Shown: in pieces, positions 63,698 through 63,807 of the stretch
How positions within the stretch are numbered: position 1 is the stretch's first letter
Layout: each line of letters opens with the position of its first letter
Assembly (NCBI GenBank): GCA_019359355.1
Contig: JAHHHM010000031.1
Span: 1 to 63,807, forward strand
Reading direction: 5' to 3'
DNA from: Microcoleus vaginatus WJT46-NPBG5
GTDB taxonomy: Bacteria > Cyanobacteriota > Cyanobacteriia > Cyanobacteriales > Oscillatoriaceae
DNA: 63,807 nt
Notes under the pieces: generated by a model
Database searches by the model: none
What the model saw: only the letters and a program-made list of their open reading frames with translations
Told to the model about the DNA's origin: nothing
Program-made: the position numbers and the translations under genes

Positions 63698-63807
63698 TAT
63701 AAGCAACTAAAGCATCAACCACTGTTTAACCAATGATAGTTGGTTAAGTTTTTGATCTCCTCTTTCATTTCCTGAAGGATACAACATCTGTTTATTAACG
63801 CCTCTTC

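Overview
The window is from a cyanobacterium, most likely a filamentous non-heterocystous one of the Microcoleus/Coleofasciculus/Oscillatoria kind (order-level guess only). Cyanobacterial marker genes are chlP (TTG start), the clock-output regulator rpaA, ndhL next to a DUF3007 gene and trpA, ferrochelatase with a C-terminal chlorophyll-binding helix, and a tRNA-Leu(UAA) gene split by a group I intron. A few HIP1 octamers (GCGATCGC) occur, and the hexamer GCCGGC is very frequent in most, but not all, of the window.

Layout. 1-4.1 kb: accessory defence/conflict island. An IS1-like element, cut by the window edge, has removed the front of a large SF1 helicase with a C-terminal endonuclease domain. 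It is followed by a trypsin-like protease with a probable effector-associated domain and by an unrecognised partner gene. 4.1-17.5 kb: repeat-bearing spacer, an OGFr-like protein, a YhhQ-type transporter, a 1376-residue hybrid histidine kinase, cysA, chlP, a PEP-CTERM protein, rpaA and the trpA/DUF3007/ndhL cluster. 17.5-24.7 kb: intron-bearing tRNA-Leu, a pentapeptide-repeat protein, an extracellular sorbosone-dehydrogenase-like propeller, a TIGR03032 protein, a lone DUF4347 domain and ComFB. 25.0-39.7 kb: an apparent operon of a STAND NTPase, a zinc-ribbon Ser/Thr kinase with TPRs, an exported TPR protein and a 3581-residue two-partner-secretion adhesin ending in a CHAT protease. 39.8-47.2 kb: two CadD-type transporters, a prohibitin, a LysR regulator divergent from an APC permease, an exported protein and a DUF202 protein. 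47.3-52.6 kb: a glycosyltransferase, a glycosyltransferase-sulfotransferase fusion, an ABC exporter and a PAP2 phosphatase. 52.6-59.4 kb: a second cysA, an IS5-type remnant, Uma2, a methyltransferase, hemH, two exported pentapeptide proteins and a second IS5-type remnant. 59.4-63.8 kb: a 1417-residue DUF4347/ELWK-repeat/cadherin-like/RTX surface protein.

The most interesting system is the 25-39.7 kb operon. Two of its three junctions overlap in ATGA/TGATG fashion, so a cytoplasmic STAND switch, a membrane kinase, an exported TPR protein and a giant secreted adhesin with an intact-looking His/Cys CHAT protease are probably made together. This looks like a surface-contact or regulated-proteolysis pathway; that reading is inference. 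The second candidate is the EAD-protease plus unknown-protein pair beside the broken helicase. The third is the sulfotransferase-fusion/exporter cluster, which may make a sulfated surface glycan.

Three tracts look foreign by eye because GCCGGC is nearly absent: about 1-4.1 kb, 48.6-50.0 kb and 59.4-63.7 kb. All assignments come from reading motifs; no database search was run.
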